NCBI GenBank assembly: GCA_028023455.1
Contig: JAQFVV010012423.1
Location: forward strand, 5,248,269-5,312,268
Length of the DNA: 64,000 bases
Source: Epiperipatus broadwayi
Taxonomy: Eukaryota > Onychophora > Udeonychophora > Euonychophora > Peripatidae
Direction of reading: 5' to 3'
The notes under the pieces are model-generated. The model did not search any database and was not told the DNA's origin. It saw nothing but the letters and a program-made list of their open reading frames with translations. Each line of letters starts with the position of its first letter. Within the stretch, counting starts at the first letter, position 1. Shown here one piece after another: positions 58,621 to 64,000 of this stretch. The translations under genes were made by a program, and so were the position numbers.

Positions 58621-60767
58621 TGTAACGATCCGGAGAATACTAGCTTACCGTGATCTGTACTACAGGGCACCATCCAGGCATTTGAACCTAGAAAAATTTA
58701 TAAAGTAGGCAGATACGTAAGTCAAAAAAAAATTTTTTTTTTTTTTTAAATATTTTGGAACCGGTCATTAGCCCAAGTCACTAGCTCAGGCAGTAGCAGA
58801 GATTTAGTAATATAATATCTTATCTAATTATATTTCAATATTAAAAAATAAATAAATTAAGCCACTGCCAGTAATTAACATACAAAAATTTATTTACGCA
58901 CATATATATATAAAATTTAACATTATTATTTTAGTATGTTTATTTTAGATTTTAATTTGATTTTATAATTTAAATTTACATTTTAATTTTTATAATATTA
59001 TAAGTTTACATTTTAATTAAGTTCGCACAGATGGATTTATGAAAGTTTGTTTTATAATATTGAGTATAGATCGGTTACATAGATTACACAGTCAAAAACA
59101 TTTCAAAGTAAACATAAACAATCAAAATACAAAATCATTGACACCGTCAATTGCATAGGGAATACAAGAAACCCTATGGTGTTCATCATAAGACACCACA
59201 TTAACACCAATAACTTAAAAGACATCCGAATAAATACATCTTAGATACTCACCGTAAGGTATCAGTATTTACCAAATGTCTATATATTTTGATCACCTAT
59301 GAAAACCAAAAACATAATTAACGGGTAACAAACCCATGCAAGCATCTATACCCAACTTAAATTTAATGCAATTTTATTTATGGGTGTCGAGTATGAATGG
59401 ACTACACAGATCTGCATTTGAAAAGAAAATATTCAATCCTTGTTTAACCTTAGGCCAAAGGTTCACAGTCAAACCAAATTTCAATCCATCTGATATATCG
59501 ATGTGTTCAATGTAATATGAATATGGCAGCACAATTAGGTTAAGAGAAGAAACTGCTTCTTGTCAGATAGGAATATTACATCTATCAGACAAGAAGAGCA
59601 ATAAAAAAAAACTCCATCAAAAGGAACAGTGTTCTACATCTTATAATCCCTTCCATAGGCAAAACGGAAGTGTGCGGCATATAAAACGATTCTGCCCATA
59701 ACGAATCTGATATTACATCTACTAATCACACCAATATATCCCATCCATTGACCCAATTCAACTACGACACAAATAACCTAAGATTACCCTCCTCTAATAT
59801 AACTTTACAAATCTATACAGCCATTCACGCCCGACTTAAGTTTAACATTTTTATAATTAATTTAACGAAAAACAAAAATCATGATAAAACTTAAAGAACA
59901 AAAAATAAATAAATAAATGGAAATGATTTTACAAAAGAAACACATCAAATAAAATTATAACTAATTAATAAATATTTTAGTTTGGTCAGATAGGATTCTA
60001 TTGCAGTATTTACCAAAAAGTTTTAAAATTTAGAGTTCTTATTGTTCAAATGAATATAAAGTTCTTACGATTTTTTAAAACGTCCAATTTTATCCGTTGC
60101 TTGCCATGAACGTGAATTCCCACGCTGTCCTATGATTGTTATTCTGTTGGCCGATTTATTTATCCATCCGGAGGTTTTTGCTTTAAGTGGTCCTCAATGT
60201 AGAAAATGATAGTTCATTTCTCCTTCTTTCTTAGCAGAACTGAAGGGATTGAAGAGTGCATCTTTCAATCCCTTCTCCTTCACCTCCACACTAACACATC
60301 TGTCACATCTCTCAATAATAATCCCAATAATTTTCAAACTTGTCCTTTTATATTAATTTTGTGGATTGAATTGACATTACGTCATTGATGTGATGGTCCT
60401 TTCGCTGAGGTCCGATTCCATTGTTTTTCTCTCCTATCTGACTGCTGTTTATACATATAAATATCCAAGGCTAGTTTACTAATTAAAATAATCATTTCCA
60501 TTTTCTGATTACTTAATGTGTTTTCCAAAATTAAAGATATATTTTTATCTCTAAATCTTTTTAAGATTTAGTTTTAAAATACTTTTTCTTTAATAAAGTT
60601 TTATTTTAATAATTTTTCATCTGCGCAATTTTATATATATATACGAGTTTAAGATTTTCAATTTTTATGTCTAACAAAAAAAAAAAGAAGTTTTTAAATG
60701 TGAACTTTTTATATTAACTTTATGTTTAATAATAAAAAACAATGTAACGACGTCTGTGCTCATTACA
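58621..60767 (-). mobile_element. Solo LTR of the 579-5569 family
   Basis: A full-length LTR in reverse orientation: on the plus strand it opens TGTAACGATCCGG and closes GCTCATTACA. ATAT lies on both sides (58617-58620 and 60768-60771), a 4-bp target duplication. With no interior and no second LTR, it arose by recombination between the LTRs of a once complete element. The TATA box (minus TATAAAAGG, 60344-60352) and leader hairpin (60245-60272) are kept. It carries the segment that is missing from copy 1, so it is closer to copy 2. Confidence 0.9.
60245..60352 (-). promoter_or_regulatory. LTR core promoter and leader hairpin, solo LTR
   Basis: Minus-strand TATAAAAGG at 60344-60352, with the hairpin GGGATTGAA...TTCAATCCC at 60245-60272, same order and spacing as in copies 1 and 2. 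A solo LTR can act as a promoter for flanking DNA. Confidence 0.45.
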
Positions 60768-63007
60768 ATATATTAAGTCAGAAATATATATTAACCTATA
60801 AAATAAAATAGCATGGTGATGTCTAACTTTAAAAAAAGCCACCAGAGACTCATATTCTATGCTGAATATACAACTGTTGGATAATCTTAACATCAAAACC
60901 ATTGAGATGATGTTGGAAATCATCCTATGGTTAAGTTCAGTGGATTATTAGTTATAACAAATTTTACTACAGAGACATGCATTAAAATACAAGGGGCTTT
61001 AAGCTAATAATAAAAGCATATTATTATAATATAGACTAATAAATTAAGAAGAGGAGAAAACTCACTCATTCTTATACTCTACTTTCAAATCAAGCATTTT
61101 CCCCCATATTAAAATGCATTTCCCATGTAATATAAGTATTTGCATGTGATATAAAATCTTATAATAAATTAATTTTATTATATCCTCTTGAAATATCTTA
61201 AGAAATCAATATTAATCACCAATCCATTTTATTGCCATGATCTGATCTCATATACTCTTCTACAGTAAAAGCCAATGTATTTTTCTTGTAGTACAATGAA
61301 CTATAATTAGTTTCTTAATGCCACACTATTGATGTTTGCAATAATAAAATTAATTTGAATAATCATGAAACAATATATAACCATCTCAGGATTCGTTTTT
61401 TACTAATTTTGAATATTAGTCATCATATCATGTTGTTGAATAAATTAATGACATTCTAGTGAACAAAAAAAGATATATACTTCTCTTTTAAGCTAATGTA
61501 TCCCAATATATTTTAATAATAACAACAATAAATTAAAAAAATGTTTAATCTAATTAATAATTTTATATATATTGTGCCATTACTTTTTTTATATCTGAAT
61601 GATTGTACACTGATAATTTAGATTTGGAAAATCTGTAATTGTTATCATACAAGGGTGCCACTAGGGGGAAAAAACCTAGAACCGCAAAATTACAAAAATC
61701 TTATATTCATGGTTGATAACTTGTATATGTATAATAGATCAAGCCAAATTCCTCTCCACTATCCCATTTCAACATGGATGGATTTAATACAATAATAGGT
61801 TTTATTGTTTAAAGAACAAATGAAAAGAAAAAAAACAAATGCACTTTCATAACCTTTAACCAATGATATGCTTTATTATAGTTTTTTTTTTTATTCAAGA
61901 CTATTAACAAAACAAATCACTAATAACCCCTTCTTTACCTTTTTTCCTCTTCTTTCTACTCTTGACATAACTAACATTAAAAAAATGACATAACTAACAT
62001 AATCTTTCTCTTTTTTTTATTAAAAAAACAAACACAAAGACAAAGAGCAATATATATTTCATTCTCAAAGGAACATGAACTTTTACTTAAATAAGTGTCC
62101 AAACTGATCCAAATCTTGACCGGTATTGGGACTAAGTGACTTACTATTAGGAGTAAGACAAACCCCTACCCTCTCTTTCAATATTTTCTCAACCCTTAAT
62201 ACTTTTCATTTTGCTTTCTAAATCATTTTTACTTCTATTCTGATAACATTCTCTTGGATTCATTTATAGGATTATTGTCTTTTCTTAACCTCACCCAAAT
62301 AGTCCTGAAAATTTAGTCAAAATTTAACTAAACCTTTCATAATGAAAAATTAAAACATACAAATAATTTGCATATTTTAACTAAACAAATTAATTAATGT
62401 AGATATAAACATTATTAATATTTTAAAAAAATCCCCTTCTATTGTCATAACTCATAGTTCATTAATGGTTAAATGCAATCCTAAATGTATGTTTAGAGTT
62501 CACTAATGTCTATAGTTCAATCAATAAACAAAGTTTCCATTACCCTGATCAATCAGTGCATCTCAATAAACGTTTCTTCATATCTCTTGGGAGTTAATTC
62601 TCAACCATTAATTTTGTTCCATGGCTAACTCCACTTTCTCCTATGCGGTTTGGTGTTCCTTAAGATGACCTGTTCAATGAAGATCTAGGAATAAGTCAGT
62701 GCCCTGGCTGGAGATGGATTCTCTTTCATTTAGCCTTCAATCATTTTTATTTCCATTTTTTTATAATATTTCTTTTTTCATTAAGAACACTAATAATTAA
62801 TTGCACAATAGGTTTTTCTCTCTATTTATAGTTATTTTCTTCATTGTCATTTTTTTTTTTTGATTACATTCTCGGCCAGTGATTGCATTCCTTTAATTAT
62901 TTTGTTTTTAACACCTTGCTAACCAGAAGTCACAACAATAGAATTAATAACAATTCTTTTCTCTCTCTCCCCTCCCTTCAGATTAGAAAATTAAAATAAT
63001 TAATTAG
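60768..63007. other. AT-rich region, no gene recognised
   Basis: About 2.2 kb with T-rich and C/T-rich stretches (for example 61940-62040 and 62955-62985). The part 62500-62720 is less AT-rich (CAATCAGTGCATC, CCTGGCTGGAGATGG) but has no usable frame. No repeat shared with the rest of the window was seen. Confidence 0.55.
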
Positions 63008-63980
63008 ATACATTCAAAGATCAGCCTTTTCCAGCTAATTGTGCATGCGTCTTCTGCGAGTGTTAAATAATAAATGAATACTTCACTCTACAATACAAGA
63101 TATAATCACATTCATATCGGCTTTTTCAAACCAAATTGTGCAAACGCTTTTTGCGAGTGTTAAATAACAAATGAATACCCACATATATAAATATTTGAGT
63201 CATAGTAATAAGAGATTCCTTTTATTGCTGCATAAATTCTACATCTTGCATGGGTCAGAGGGTATTCATTTGTTATTTAACACTCGCAAAAAGCGTTTGC
63301 ACAATTTGGTTTGAAAAAGCCGATATGAATGTGATTATAATTGTATACAGACGCTATAAAAAATAAATGCTGATTTATATATATGATTAATTTCAGTTGG
63401 AATTTATTCATAAGTTATTTATAGTAATTCAAAGTGACTGTTCTATAGTCACACCTTCTGTGCCAGTACTTCAGATTTGCTCATATATAAATATTTGAGT
63501 CGTAGTAATAAGAGATTCTTTTTATTGCTGCATAAATTCTATATCTTGTATGGGTCAGAGGGTATTCATTTGTTATTTAACACTCACAAAAAGCGTTTGC
63601 ACAATTTGGTTTGAAAAAGCCGATATGAATGTGATTACAATTGTATACAGACGCTATAAAAAATAAATGCTGATTTATAAATACAAGATATAGTATTTAT
63701 GCAGGAATAAAAGGAATCCTCTTATTCCTACAACTCAAATTCTTTTATATGAGCAAATCTGAACTACTGTTGAATAAAGTGTGAAGGTAGAATTCTCACT
63801 TTAAATTACTATCTACAATGTTGTAATGAATGATGTCGGTGAAATTGTCTAGAATTTACTTTTATTCCTGCATAAATACTATATCTTGTATTGTAGAGTG
63901 AAGTATTCATTTATTATTTAACACTCGCAGAAGATGCATGCACAATTAGCTGGAAAAGACTGATATTTGAATGTATACAA
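63008..63980. mobile_element. Nested palindrome/foldback cluster
   Basis: Outer arms 63010-63103 and about 63879-63973 are inverted repeats with only a few mismatches. Inner arms 63101-63180 and 63260-63339 are a perfect 80-bp inverted repeat with a 79-bp spacer. The inner right arm and its surroundings (63183-63379) recur exactly 300 bp later (63483-63679) with few changes. A third inverted pair joins 63682-63713 to 63859-63890. Outer and inner arms are themselves related: all carry GCGAGTGTTAAATAA-AAATGAATA on one strand, next to a CGC-AAAAA-GCG mini-hairpin in the inner arms. No coding frame. It looks like a foldback-type transposable element or an unstable palindromic satellite; more copies may follow beyond the window end. 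Confidence 0.8.
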
Positions 63981-64000
63981 TTGTATGCATAGCATTATAT

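Noticed and set aside
62990-64000. CRISPR-like array
   Set aside because: The repeats are long, alternately oriented and palindromic with unequal spacers, in a eukaryotic transposon-rich context.

Overview
This window is a stretch of a very AT-rich (roughly three quarters A+T by eye) animal-type nuclear genome, almost certainly from an invertebrate. The evidence is the content: Ty3/gypsy LTR retrotransposons without a chromodomain, a non-LTR (LINE) element with an APE-type endonuclease and zinc knuckles, a tRNA-derived SINE-like insertion, foldback/MITE-like elements, and long (AT)n and (AAT)n microsatellites. I cannot name the species. I found no convincing host protein-coding gene, rRNA gene, intact functional tRNA gene or CRISPR array. 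Every sizeable reading frame belongs to a mobile element or to microsatellite translation.

Layout. 579-5569: a non-autonomous LTR element with two 2.1-kb LTRs around only 0.73 kb of non-coding interior. It has a tRNA-Lys-like primer binding site and a CTAT target duplication. Further copies of its LTR lie at 55446-56994 (old, diverged) and 58621-60767 (solo LTR, minus strand, ATAT duplication). 8687-16986: an old Ty3/gypsy element on the plus strand with ~1.9-kb LTRs and gag-pol broken by stops and frameshifts. 17061-17578 and 18482-18881: two foldback elements. 19261-21041 and 47912-49724: a 1.8-kb repeat present in opposite orientations about 27 kb apart. 25157-31119: a broken LINE (ORF1, endonuclease, reverse transcriptase, C-terminal zinc finger) lying exactly between two trinucleotide microsatellites.

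32314-47831: a young Ty3/gypsy element on the minus strand, 15.5 kb long, with near-identical 4.26-kb LTRs. It has a CCAAT/TATA promoter inside the LTR, a 680-codon gag and a 1094-codon pol (protease, reverse transcriptase, RNase H, integrase with GPY motif). The two are joined by a plausible -1 frameshift heptamer right before the gag stop, and a clear polypurine tract lies at the 3' end. Its reverse transcriptase contains a 22-bp Illumina-adapter palindrome at 39538-39559, which is almost certainly an assembly or library artefact.

51967-52446 is a third foldback, 53305-53440 a tRNA-derived retroposon with 15-bp target duplications, and 63008-63980 a nested cluster of palindromes with a 300-bp-period direct repeat. 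The remaining stretches are AT-rich sequence in which I recognise nothing.

Common theme. The two complete gypsy elements and the solo LTR share 4-bp ATAT duplications and sit in (AT)n tracts, and the LINE sits in (AAT)n-type repeats. Microsatellites therefore look like the landing sites for much of the mobile DNA here. No wholly new biological system is demonstrated. The most distinctive candidates are the giant-LTR gypsy element with its long LTR leader, the microsatellite-embedded LINE, and the nested palindrome cluster.
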